DNA of 64,000 nt from Berkiella sp050247135 (GTDB lineage Bacteria > Pseudomonadota > Gammaproteobacteria > Berkiellales > Berkiellaceae), in assembly GCA_050247135.1 (NCBI GenBank), contig JBFWUT010000010.1:1-64000 (forward strand). The letters run 5' to 3'. The notes under the pieces were generated by a model, which was not told where the DNA came from, did no database searches, and was given only the letters and a program-made list of their open reading frames with translations. The translations under genes were made by a program, and so were the position numbers. This document shows positions 1 to 8,599 of the stretch, one piece after another. Numbering within the stretch: position 1 is the stretch's first letter; every line of letters starts with the position of its first letter.

Positions 1-15
1 GTGCTCTTCCGATCT
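1..15 (+). other. Residual Illumina sequencing adapter at contig end
   Basis: The first 15 bases (GTGCTCTTCCGATCT) are identical to the 3' end of the standard Illumina TruSeq adapter. They replace the 3' part of the gene that follows on the minus strand. This is untrimmed library sequence and not genome; the true chromosome sequence starts at about base 16 and the neighbour on this side is unknown. Confidence 0.93.
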
Positions 16-430
16 CGGGCAGTCCTTCATCCTCTACGATAAGCGAGTGATACCGCGCCACCTTAAAAGGATTTGGCAGATCTTGGAATAACCCTTTAGC
101 ATCATGAAAGATATGAGAAGATTTACCATGTTTGGGAGTGCTTGCTCTGACAACTTTTCCACCACAAGCCTGGCCAATGGTTTGATGTCCCAAGCACACT
201 CCCAGGATTGGAATAGTAGACAAAAATGTACTAACCAACGACAGTGAAATCCCGGCTTCGTTCGGCGAACAGGGTCCAGGAGACAGAATTATATGGCTAG
301 GGTTTAAAGCCGCTATTTCATCAAGAGTGATTTTATCGTTACGAACAACTTGATAACCATGCCCCAACTCAGCTACATAGCGTGCTAAATTAAAAACAAA
401 AGAGTCATAATTATCAATCAATAAAATCAT
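16..430 (-). CDS. pabA: Glutamine amidotransferase component of anthranilate/aminodeoxychorismate synthase, 3'-truncated
   Basis: This subunit releases ammonia from glutamine for a chorismate-using partner (TrpE or PabB), leading to anthranilate or 4-aminobenzoate. Reading from ATG at 430 gives 138 residues before the adapter: the N-terminal MILLIDNYDSF signature, the SPGPCSPNEAG oxyanion-loop motif at 50-60, and the nucleophile elbow GVCLGHQ with Cys79. The class I amidotransferase family is about 190 residues long, so roughly the last 50, with the catalytic His and Glu, are lost at the adapter junction. No partner gene is visible, so trpG and pabA cannot be told apart; many bacteria use one protein for both. 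It is divergent from slt across a 138-bp gap. Confidence 0.88.
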
Positions 431-455
431 TTAGGGTTCTCGAAGTTAGCTACGC

Positions 456-489
456 AGGATAAGTTTATCCACTTAGTTTTGCTTATCCT
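456..489. promoter_or_regulatory. Overlapping inverted repeats in the pabA-slt divergent gap
   Basis: AGGATAAG (456-463) and CTTATCCT (482-489) form a perfect 8-bp inverted repeat. A second palindrome, GGATAA-GT-TTATCC (457-470), shares its left arm, giving three GGATAA/TTATCC half-sites in 34 bases between two divergent genes. This could be a regulator-binding site or a transcript hairpin for pabA; no regulator is identified. Confidence 0.4.
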
Positions 490-568
490 AACAAAAACTG
501 TAAATATTGAATAGGTGTAGGTATGATAATTTGAAATAGGATCCTAATAAAAAAACTGATGACCAACC

Positions 569-2542
569 ATGCATAGTCGTTACGTTAAAAATTCCCTCCA
601 TATTATTTTTTTTAGTATTCTTTACTCTTGGATGTCTCCTACTTTTGCTGAAGTTCAAGATCTGAGCACCCAACGCAATCTCTTTAATCGTGCTGACCAT
701 GCCTTGAAAAAACGAGAGCTCAAAACCTACCGACAGCTGGCAGCACAAATTACAGACTATCCCTTATATCCTTACCTTGTTTATGAGGAACTGAAATCAA
801 AAATAAAAAGTACTAAGCCGGTTTCGTTGAAACTAAGTGAAATCGAACAATTTAAAAAAGATTATCCCGACTTCCCTTTTCACAATGCGCTTAGAACGCA
901 ATGGCTTATGCAGATGGCCAGTGCCAAGAATTGGGAGGCCTATAGTAAAGGTTATTTACCTAGCGATAACCCGGATTTAGCCTGCCAATACTATTATGCC
1001 GAATACCAATTAACTAAAGACGCAAAGTACCTAGACAAAGCTAAACCACTTTGGTTAGTCGGCTTCTCGCAGTCTAAAGCCTGTGATGGCTTATTTAACG
1101 CCTGGCAGAAAGCAGGTAAATTATCCTCTACCGTTGCCATGGAAAGATATCGTCTCGCCCTAGCTGCGAAAAACTTTGACTTGGCAAAACATTTAACCAA
1201 GTATTTTAACAAACAGGAAAAAGAAACGGCTGCACTGTGGTTGAAAATGGTTAAAACGCCCCATTCAATCACGCAAATGAGCTTTTTAGACAGCCTAAAA
1301 ACCACACCTGATAAGCTCAAAACTGCCTTATTAACCCATGGCTTGCAGTTATTGGCTAAAAGCAATGCAGAAAAAGCTTTAGGCTGGTGGAATGCTCACC
1401 ATAATGATTACCCTTTTACTGAACAGCAGCAAGATCAAATCAAACGGGATATTGGCATTTATCTTTCTCATCAAAAGAGTCCTTTGGCTTTAGATTGGTT
1501 AACTAAGCTGCCAGATACTGCCCATGATTCGGTTTCACAAGAATGGCGAGTGCGAAATGCACTAGCCAATCATGACTGGTCGTGCGCACTCAAATGGATT
1601 GAAAAATTAAGCCCTGAACAACAAGCAGAAAAGTCATGGCAGTATTGGCGCGCCCGTGCTTTAGAAGGTTTAAATCAGAAAGAACAGGCTGCGGTCATTT
1701 ACGAAGAAATAGCCCCTCATCGCAACTACTATAGTTTCCTTGCCAGCTTGCGATTACAAAAACCGCTTACCTTAGAACATACAGTCCCTGCCATCTCACC
1801 CAAAATTGCTAACGATGTGCATAATTCTCCTGGGATAAGACGTTTTAAAGAGCTAATGATCCTTGGCAAGATTTCACCAGCACGTATCGAATGGTTCTCG
1901 GCCGTCGATAAAATGAATGAACAGGAACGCATTGCAGCCTCTAAACTAGCAGAAAAAATGGAGCTCTACGATATTGCCATCTTTACCATGGGAAAATGCG
2001 ACTTCAAAGATGATGTTATGCTTCGTTTCCCACTGGCCCACAAACAAGATATCCTTAGCAATGCAACTAAACACAATCTCGATCCTGCCTGGGTTTTTGC
2101 GATTGCACGCCAAGAAAGTGCTTTTTTCACCGATGCGATATCTCCTGCTGGCGCTAGGGGGCTCATGCAGCTCATGCCTTCAACAGCCAAGATGCTCGCC
2201 AAGAAGTATGACGTTCGATTCGACGGCGACGCTTTATTACATACTCCCGTAGTGAATGTGCAGCTAGGGACCGTTTATTTGAAAAACTTAAAACAACGTA
2301 TGCATAACAATACGATTTTAGCTACGGCTTCTTATAATGCGGGCCCTGGTAACATCCAGCGCTGGCTCCCTACTCAAAATATCACTGATGCAGATATTTG
2401 GATCGAAACCATTCCTTATAAAGAAACGCGCGAGTACGTTAAAAATGTGTTGGCATTTACTAGCATCTATCGACAACGGCTTGGCTATCCTACTGCATTA
2501 AATTTGATGATGAAGCCAATTCCAGTCAAAAGTAGTGGCTAA
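569..2542 (+). CDS. slt: Soluble lytic murein transglycosylase
   Basis: Slt cleaves the MurNAc-GlcNAc bond of peptidoglycan to give 1,6-anhydro products in the periplasm. The 657-residue protein has an N-terminal signal peptide (hydrophobic core about 11-27, cleavage near TFA-EV), a long alpha-helical superhelix (about 30-480), and a C-terminal goose-lysozyme-like catalytic domain. The catalytic Glu is at 516 in ARQESAF, followed by SPAGARGLMQLMP, the ATASYNAGPGN motif and the Slt-specific ETIPYKETREYV block. Its length matches E. coli Slt70 (about 645). It is followed 65 bp later by a small membrane protein gene and has no obvious operon partner. Confidence 0.95.
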   Translation: MHSRYVKNSLHIIFFSILYSWMSPTFAEVQDLSTQRNLFNRADHALKKRELKTYRQLAAQITDYPLYPYLVYEELKSKIKSTKPVSLKLSEIEQFKKDYPDFPFHNALRTQWLMQMASAKNWEAYSKGYLPSDNPDLACQYYYAEYQLTKDAKYLDKAKPLWLVGFSQSKACDGLFNAWQKAGKLSSTVAMERYRLALAAKNFDLAKHLTKYFNKQEKETAALWLKMVKTPHSITQMSFLDSLKTTPDKLKTALLTHGLQLLAKSNAEKALGWWNAHHNDYPFTEQQQDQIKRDIGIYLSHQKSPLALDWLTKLPDTAHDSVSQEWRVRNALANHDWSCALKWIEKLSPEQQAEKSWQYWRARALEGLNQKEQAAVIYEEIAPHRNYYSFLASLRLQKPLTLEHTVPAISPKIANDVHNSPGIRRFKELMILGKISPARIEWFSAVDKMNEQERIAASKLAEKMELYDIAIFTMGKCDFKDDVMLRFPLAHKQDILSNATKHNLDPAWVFAIARQESAFFTDAISPAGARGLMQLMPSTAKMLAKKYDVRFDGDALLHTPVVNVQLGTVYLKNLKQRMHNNTILATASYNAGPGNIQRWLPTQNITDADIWIETIPYKETREYVKNVLAFTSIYRQRLGYPTALNLMMKPIPVKSSG

Positions 2543-2607
2543 ATATAGTGAACTTTTGCTCTTTTTAGACAGTCAAATTATAAAGGGCTGTAAAAGGAGA
2601 CAATCTT

Positions 2608-2808
2608 ATGATGTTCTTCGGAGATAACTCACTACTGTATTACGCTGTCGTACTTGCTATTCTATCGGTCATTGTCGGTTTCTTAGGGTTTGGTGGATTA
2701 GCCGGTGCTATGGGTGAAATCGCGCATATTTTGTTCTTCGTTTTCATCTTACTATTTGTGCTTTCTCTAGTCGCGCATCTCGTAAGAAGAGGTCGACCAA
2801 AAGGTTAA
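2608..2808 (+). CDS. DUF1328 (YtjA-type) small inner-membrane protein
   Basis: This 66-residue protein has two hydrophobic helices (about 9-28 and 34-59) with the GFGGLAGAMGEIAHILFFVF pattern typical of DUF1328/UPF0391, and a short positive tail (RRGRPKG). The family is widespread in proteobacteria, often stress-induced, and has no established molecular role. A good ribosome-binding site (aaaggaga) lies before the ATG at 2608. A divergent relative is encoded at 58168-58359 in this same window. Confidence 0.85.
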   Translation: MMFFGDNSLLYYAVVLAILSVIVGFLGFGGLAGAMGEIAHILFFVFILLFVLSLVAHLVRRGRPKG

Positions 2809-2955
2809 AAGCCTGTTTTATTGCGCAGATGGATCTAAAGACAACTTTCTTGGCATTATCATGCACAAGTCATCTATTTGACATATTTAAAATTCCGTAT
2901 AAACGTCTACAATATTGATCATATTAACTCTCTTTTGATAAAAAGAAGATCAAAT

Positions 2956-4614
2956 GTGATCGCCATTATTGAAGCTTATCAATCCGGCCTATTAACCTGG
3001 AAACACATAAAACATAATCTCATTGCTGGTATCGTAGTGGGTATTGTCGCCCTACCTCTAGCAATGGCATTTGCAATGGCTTCTGGTGTCAAACCAGAAC
3101 AAGGTATTTATACTGCGATCATGGCGAGTTTCATCGTTGGCATTTTTGGCGGCACCCGATCACAGATCTCAGGTCCTACTGGAGCTTTTGTTGTCATCTT
3201 AGCTGCCATAACAGCCCAACATGGCATTGTGGGACTGCAAATTGCCACTATGATGGCCGGAGTGATCCTTATTTTGTTGGGGGTATGTAAATTAGGTAAT
3301 GTCATTAAAATTATTCCTTATCCAGTTATTCTGGGTTTCACTGGGGGAATTGGGGTAATTATCTTTGTAGGCCAATGGAAAGACTTTTTTGGCTTGTCTG
3401 TAACAATCCCTATTGATGCCAGCTTTTATACAAAATGCCATTTGCTCATCGAAGCTTTACCACGTTTTGATCCTAACACAACCTGCCTTTCCTTATTTTC
3501 TTTGTTAATTCTTATTATTTCGCCCAGATACATAAAAATTCCATCGACTCTTATTGCAATACTTGTAGCCACCCTCACCCAGTATTATTATGATTTTGCT
3601 AACATAGCAACCATTGGCTCAGTTTTTGGCCACATTCCGCAAAGCTTTCCAGCATTTGGTTTACCTGATTATTCCCAAATAACATTGAGTGATCTTATCA
3701 TCCCCGCTTTTACTATTGCGTTATTAGGTGCCATTGAATCATTACTGTCAGCGACCACGGCCGACACTCTCACTGGCACGAAGCATCATGCCAATCAAGA
3801 ACTCAAAGGCCAAGGGTATGCCAATTTTATTGCTCCCCTCTTTGGTGGTTTTGCATCCACAGGCGCCATCGCAAGAACGGTGACGAATATCAAAAATGGT
3901 GGAACCAGTCCCATCGCAGCGGTTGTTCATGCGATTTTCTTACTACTTGTCCTTTTATTATTAGCACCTTACGCAATTCATATCCCCTTAGCCGTTCTTG
4001 CAGCGATCTTATTTGTTGTTGCCTTTAATATGAGCGATATACCTGAATTCATACATACGCTTAAAGGAGCTCCTTGGTATGATAGCTTCGTATTAGTGAC
4101 TACTTTCTTACTAACTATATTTATCGATCTGGTTATAGCCGTTACCATCGGCGTTATTCTTTCCGGGTTATTCTTTCTTATGAGAACCCATCAGACCATT
4201 AAAATTAACAAAAATAATTTCAAGCATATTAAGCATTTTGCGGTAACACCCAAAATTGGCACATCCCTCTTCTGTGATGGCCTTATTTATACCCTGGAGG
4301 GACCGTTCTTTTTTGGAGTCAGTGAACAAATAGAACATGCTCTAGCGATTGGTCACATTGAACCTAAGTTTGTTGTATTCCAATTAAGCCATATGCCCTT
4401 TATCGACATGACAGGGCTTAAAGCACTTTCGAAAACGATTAGAAAGTATCAAAATAGGGGGATCAAAGTGTATCTTTGTGGAATGAACAAGAAAGTTGCA
4501 CAGAAAATTTCCAAAATTGGCATACTTAAAATACTCCAAGGACCTTCTGTCTTTGAATCACTTGAAGAAATTACAAAATTTCAAGAAAAAAATAACGATG
4601 CTCTTGCTACTTAA
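2956..4614 (+). CDS. SulP/SLC26 family anion transporter with STAS domain
   Basis: SulP proteins move sulfate, bicarbonate or dicarboxylates across the inner membrane. The protein carries the N-terminal family signature (IVALPLAMAFAMASG, PEQGIYTAIMASFI, SQISGPTGAF), about 10-14 hydrophobic segments, and a cytoplasmic C-terminal STAS domain (about the last 120 residues, with the FIDMTGLKAL phosphorylatable-loop motif). The reading frame is open from a TTG at 2878, but that TTG sits in a TTGACA promoter-like hexamer. GTG at 2956, preceded by a purine stretch, gives 552 residues and begins just before the conserved region, so I chose it. Substrate is unknown. Its 3' end overlaps korB by 8 bp, convergently. 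Confidence 0.88.
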   Translation: MIAIIEAYQSGLLTWKHIKHNLIAGIVVGIVALPLAMAFAMASGVKPEQGIYTAIMASFIVGIFGGTRSQISGPTGAFVVILAAITAQHGIVGLQIATMMAGVILILLGVCKLGNVIKIIPYPVILGFTGGIGVIIFVGQWKDFFGLSVTIPIDASFYTKCHLLIEALPRFDPNTTCLSLFSLLILIISPRYIKIPSTLIAILVATLTQYYYDFANIATIGSVFGHIPQSFPAFGLPDYSQITLSDLIIPAFTIALLGAIESLLSATTADTLTGTKHHANQELKGQGYANFIAPLFGGFASTGAIARTVTNIKNGGTSPIAAVVHAIFLLLVLLLLAPYAIHIPLAVLAAILFVVAFNMSDIPEFIHTLKGAPWYDSFVLVTTFLLTIFIDLVIAVTIGVILSGLFFLMRTHQTIKINKNNFKHIKHFAVTPKIGTSLFCDGLIYTLEGPFFFGVSEQIEHALAIGHIEPKFVVFQLSHMPFIDMTGLKALSKTIRKYQNRGIKVYLCGMNKKVAQKISKIGILKILQGPSVFESLEEITKFQEKNNDALAT

Positions 4615-5626
4615 CCGTCCAAGTTTTACCTTGTCGCAATAAGCGCTCTAACGATGCCGCATTTTGTTCAGTACGTGCCTGATTAATTTGTGCTTGAATT
4701 TCTTCTTCGTAAATCGGGCGCTCTACACTTCTAAAAATACCAATAGGCACAGGGAAATCAGGGTAGGCAAGTGCATTGAGCTTAATCGCCATGGCAATAT
4801 CATTCTCTTTTTTATGCACATAAAGCTGACTTTTATCTGTCGTATTCAGATCAACGACAGTAAAGTTTGAACCATCAAAGATGAGTCCTTTGTCTTTTTC
4901 TGCACCAAATACCAAAGGCTCATTCGGCGTCAAAGTGATGGTACGCTCTGCTCTAAAGCCACGATCGCTGATATGCGCAAAAGCACCATCATTAAAGACG
5001 TTGCAGTTCTGATAAATTTCAACAAACGATGTGCCACGATGGGCTGCCGCTTCTTTTAACACCCATTGCAAACCTTGTGCATCGACGTCAATCGCTCTGG
5101 CAACAAAACTACAGCCTGCAGCCAACGCTAGCTGGACTGGGTTAAAGGGTTCATCAATTGTTCCCTGAGGAGAAGTTTTGGTTTTTTTGCCTTTCTCAGA
5201 AGTGGGAGAATATTGGCCTTTGGTTAAACCATAGATCTGATTGTTAAACAATAAAATCGTCACATCGAGATTACGACGCATAATGTGCATTAAGTGGTTA
5301 GCACCAATACTCAAGCCATCGCCATCGCCTGTCACTATCCATACCGATAGTTCGGGTCTCGCGATTTTAAGCCCGGTGGCAATCGTGGGCGCTCGACCAT
5401 GAATAGTATGGAAGCCATAGGTATTGAGGTAATAAGGAAAGCGGCTCGAACAACCTATTCCAGAAATGAATACCGTATTCTCACGAGCAATCCCTAACTC
5501 AGGTAATATTTTTTGCACGGAGGCTAAAATCGCATAGTCGCCACAACCAGGACACCATCTCACTTCCTGATCACTGACAAAATCCTCTCTTTTAAGGGGT
5601 AACATTTTGTCTTTTGGTAACGACAT
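4607..5626 (-). CDS. korB: 2-oxoacid:ferredoxin oxidoreductase beta subunit
   Basis: The beta subunit binds thiamine diphosphate and a [4Fe-4S] cluster and, with KorA, oxidatively decarboxylates a 2-oxoacid (2-oxoglutarate or pyruvate) to the acyl-CoA while reducing ferredoxin. Visible motifs are the cluster cysteines C25 and C28 (WCPGCGDY), C59 (GIGCS) and C208 (YQNCNVF), and the ThDP/Mg loop GDGDGLSIGAN at 100-110 followed by NNQIYGLTKGQ. Length (339) fits the family. The ATG directly follows the korA stop (TAAATG), so the two are translationally coupled. The substrate cannot be decided from sequence alone. Confidence 0.9.
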   Translation of the reverse strand: MSLPKDKMLPLKREDFVSDQEVRWCPGCGDYAILASVQKILPELGIARENTVFISGIGCSSRFPYYLNTYGFHTIHGRAPTIATGLKIARPELSVWIVTGDGDGLSIGANHLMHIMRRNLDVTILLFNNQIYGLTKGQYSPTSEKGKKTKTSPQGTIDEPFNPVQLALAAGCSFVARAIDVDAQGLQWVLKEAAAHRGTSFVEIYQNCNVFNDGAFAHISDRGFRAERTITLTPNEPLVFGAEKDKGLIFDGSNFTVVDLNTTDKSQLYVHKKENDIAMAIKLNALAYPDFPVPIGIFRSVERPIYEEEIQAQINQARTEQNAASLERLLRQGKTWTVK

Positions 5627-7495
5627 TTAACTTTTCTCCAAATAGGGCGCAACGAGTTCTGTTAATTCAAGTACACCAAAAGGCTTGCCTTGAACTTTGC
5701 TAATGCTGATAGCATCAACCAGGAAACGTGCTCGGATAATCTGGCAAAGTTGACCTTTGTTGAGTTCAACCACCAGTATTTTTTGAAACTGCTGCAAAAT
5801 AGCGCCTATCTCTTTTTGCAATGGGTTGAGATAGCGTAAGTGAGCAAAGCTCACCGCATGCCCCATCGCTTGTAAATCTTCGGCCACAGTACGCACAGAG
5901 CCGTAAGTACTCCCCCAGCTGATAATTAATATCTCGCCAGATTTGGGGCCAACCACTTCTAATGGAGGCAAATCTTGATCGATCCCTTGAACTTTAGCGG
6001 CGCGCAGATCCACCATTTTTTGATGATTATCGCCATCATAGCTAATATTGCCACTACCATTTTCTTTTTCGAGCCCGCCAATACGATGCTCTAAACCCGG
6101 TGTTCCCGGAATAGCCCAAGGTCTGGCTAGGGTTTGGGGGCAACGTTGGTAAGGCACAAATCCATCGCGTTGTTGCTGATACTGGGGTTTAAGTGAAGGT
6201 AAAGCCGTCACATCGGGAATTTTCCAAGGTTCAGCACCATTAGCTAAAAAGGCGTCGCTTAACACAATGACGGGCGTCATATAACGCATGGCAATGCGAA
6301 AAGCTTCTAACATGATGTGGAAACAATCTCCTGGCGTTGCCGGTGCCAAAATCGGCACAGGGCACTCACCATGACGACCATACATTGCCGTTAATAGATC
6401 AGACTGTTCCACTTTGGTTGGCATGCCAGTTGAGGGCCCAGCCCTTTGTACATCGACCACCACGAGGGGCAATTCAGTCATCACTGCAAGACCTAATGCC
6501 TCGCTTTTTAAATCCATACCTGGACCACTGGTAGTGGTTAAGGCCAATTCTCCGCCAAACGCAGCCCCTATCGCAGCCCCTATCGCGGCAATTTCATCTT
6601 CGGCTTGGAAGGTCTTAACACCAAAGTGGGCATGCTTGGCTAACAGATGCAAAATATCTGAAGCTGGAGTTATGGGGTAACCGCATACCAGTAGTGAATG
6701 ATTAGCCGATGCCGCTGCCGCAACACATCCCCAAGCTAAAGCTTGATTGCCTGTGATCTGTCGATATTCACCAGGCTCTTGTTTTGAAGCTTTCACCGAA
6801 TAATGTTCTGCAAATAATTCTGCGGTAACGGCGAAATGATACCCCGCTCTGAGGGCTTCAATGTTAGCTTCAATAACCTCTACTTTATCTTTGAAACGCT
6901 CTTTAATCCAATCTTTGGTATCTTCTAATTCGCGATGATAAAGCCAGTATACAACTCCAAGTGCAAACATATTTTTACACTTTCTGGCAGCAGCACGTGA
7001 TAGTGGGCTTTTTTCAAGTGCAGTTAAGGTCAATGAGGTCATCGGCAAACGAATCACCCGATACTCAGTTAAAGCGCCCTCTAGCGGGCTTTCCTCAAAT
7101 TGCGCCTTCTTTAAATCTTTGCTCGAAAATTTATCATCATCGAGAATTAAGATCCCACCCTTTTTTAAGTTTTTCAGCGACACTTTTAGGGCAGCCGGAT
7201 TCATAGCAACTAGCACGTCATAGGCATCGCCAGGTGTATGAATAGGACGCTCAGAAAAGCTCAATTGAAAACCAGATACTCCCGGTAAGGTACCAGCTGG
7301 TGCACGAATTTCAGCTGGAAAGTCTGGGAAAGTGCGAACATCGTTGCCAAAACTGGCACAGGCCTGAGTAAACTGCATGCCCGCGACTTGCATCCCATCA
7401 CCTGAATCACCGGCAAAATGGATAACCACCTTCTCAAGCGGTATACGCTTGACGGTCAAGGGGATGGTGGCAGTAAAACTGTTGATATCTGTCAT
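5627..7495 (-). CDS. korA: 2-oxoacid:ferredoxin oxidoreductase fused gamma-alpha subunit
   Basis: The N-terminal gamma domain (GDSGDGMQVAG, then FPDFPAEIRAPAGTLPGVSGFQ) is fused to the alpha pyrimidine-binding and transketolase-C-like domains (CGYPITPASDILH, QAEDEIAAIGAAIGAAFGG, TTTSGPGMDLKSEALG, QRAGPSTGMPT). This is the two-subunit architecture in which alpha and gamma are one chain. An upstream GTG at 7552 is in frame, but ATG at 7495 starts just ahead of the conserved region and gives 622 residues; I prefer it, although no strong ribosome-binding site is seen. The gene is divergent from parA. No ferredoxin gene is adjacent, so the electron acceptor is unknown. Confidence 0.9.
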   Translation of the reverse strand: MTDINSFTATIPLTVKRIPLEKVVIHFAGDSGDGMQVAGMQFTQACASFGNDVRTFPDFPAEIRAPAGTLPGVSGFQLSFSERPIHTPGDAYDVLVAMNPAALKVSLKNLKKGGILILDDDKFSSKDLKKAQFEESPLEGALTEYRVIRLPMTSLTLTALEKSPLSRAAARKCKNMFALGVVYWLYHRELEDTKDWIKERFKDKVEVIEANIEALRAGYHFAVTAELFAEHYSVKASKQEPGEYRQITGNQALAWGCVAAAASANHSLLVCGYPITPASDILHLLAKHAHFGVKTFQAEDEIAAIGAAIGAAFGGELALTTTSGPGMDLKSEALGLAVMTELPLVVVDVQRAGPSTGMPTKVEQSDLLTAMYGRHGECPVPILAPATPGDCFHIMLEAFRIAMRYMTPVIVLSDAFLANGAEPWKIPDVTALPSLKPQYQQQRDGFVPYQRCPQTLARPWAIPGTPGLEHRIGGLEKENGSGNISYDGDNHQKMVDLRAAKVQGIDQDLPPLEVVGPKSGEILIISWGSTYGSVRTVAEDLQAMGHAVSFAHLRYLNPLQKEIGAILQQFQKILVVELNKGQLCQIIRARFLVDAISISKVQGKPFGVLELTELVAPYLEKS

Positions 7496-7667
7496 TCGTG
7501 TTTGCCCAACCGGAAAAAGGAGCATTAAAGCAAATTGGCAAGAGTATAACACTGACTAATAAGTATTCGTAGAATTGATATTCATTTTTAATAGTCTGCG
7601 TTACACTAGATTATTGCATATCAACCATTTTTGTTGGATGAGTAACTTATCTGCTGGGAGGCAGGGC

Positions 7668-8501
7668 ATGCGTAGGGTGATTTTTAATCAAAAGGGTGGA
7701 GTGGGCAAATCAACGATTACCTGTAATCTCGCTGCAATTAGCGCAGCTAAAGGTTTGCGAACCCTGGTGGTTGATCTCGATCCACAATCAAACTCAACCC
7801 AATATCTGTTGGGTAGCAAATCCCCTAATTTTGTGCCAACAGTGGCCGACTATTTTAACCAAATTCTCAATTTCCGCTTCAGCGCCAGTAATGCAAGCCA
7901 GTTTATTCACGCTACCACCTTCAAAAATCTTTTTATCCTGCCAGCATCGCCAAAACTCGAATTATTGCTCAATCGGCTCGAAAATCGCCAAAAGCTATAC
8001 AAGCTAAGAAGCTTATTCGACAAGCTAGAAGGTTTCGATAACATATTTATCGATACTCCACCGGCAATGAACTATTTTACTCAATCTGCATTAATTGCCT
8101 CTGACACATGCCTCATCCCCTTTGACTGCGATCTGTTTTCACGCAATGCCATTTATCACCTCTTTCGCGGTGTGACTCAAATTCGTGAAAAATATAATGG
8201 CCGCTTAAGGGTTGAAGGGGTGATCGTCAATCAATTCCAAGCTGGTGCCGCGCTGCCTAAAAAGCTGGTTGAAGAATTATCGAATGAGGGACTACCCATC
8301 ATTTCAACTTTTTTATCTTCCTCGATAAAAATCAAAGAATCACACGATGCCGCTTTACCCATGATCCATTTTGCCAAAGACCACAAAGTTACCCAGGAAT
8401 TCCTAAGAATATTCCAAAGCTTGCAAACCAATGAAATCACCCACCCTGATGCTTTCCAGACGGTGGATGTTGAGAAGCTGACGGAAGAAATCGGGGCATA
8501 A
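7668..8501 (+). CDS. ParA/MinD-family ATPase (orphan)
   Basis: This is a deviant Walker A ATPase of the ParA class: NQKGGVGKST at residues 7-16 (both signature lysines present), the Walker A' segment VVDLDPQSNST at 34-44, and the FIDTPP Walker B-like strand. The in-frame ATG at 7668, with GGGAGG just upstream, is clearly the start (277 residues); the frame is open further upstream but unconserved. No parB, parS-like cluster or minD partner is next to it, so it is probably not the main chromosome-partition ParA. It may position another cell structure. A 98-bp gap separates it from the following unknown gene on the same strand. Confidence 0.88.
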   Translation: MRRVIFNQKGGVGKSTITCNLAAISAAKGLRTLVVDLDPQSNSTQYLLGSKSPNFVPTVADYFNQILNFRFSASNASQFIHATTFKNLFILPASPKLELLLNRLENRQKLYKLRSLFDKLEGFDNIFIDTPPAMNYFTQSALIASDTCLIPFDCDLFSRNAIYHLFRGVTQIREKYNGRLRVEGVIVNQFQAGAALPKKLVEELSNEGLPIISTFLSSSIKIKESHDAALPMIHFAKDHKVTQEFLRIFQSLQTNEITHPDAFQTVDVEKLTEEIGA

Positions 8502-8599
8502 TTTCTCCTTGCGCCTAAAAAAATTTTTAAGCTATCTTCACTGATTAGTAATACTTTGTTATCATACCGCCTTTAGTTGATTGGCTTATTAAGGTAGTT

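Noticed and set aside
464..473. TTTATCCACT resembling a DnaA box in the pabA-slt gap
   Set aside because: Single imperfect copy, no cluster, no AT-rich unwinding element and no dnaA or dnaN nearby; better explained by the local inverted repeats.
7668..8501. Chromosome partition parAB locus
   Set aside because: No parB homologue or parS cluster is next to this ParA, and the following gene has no ParB domain.
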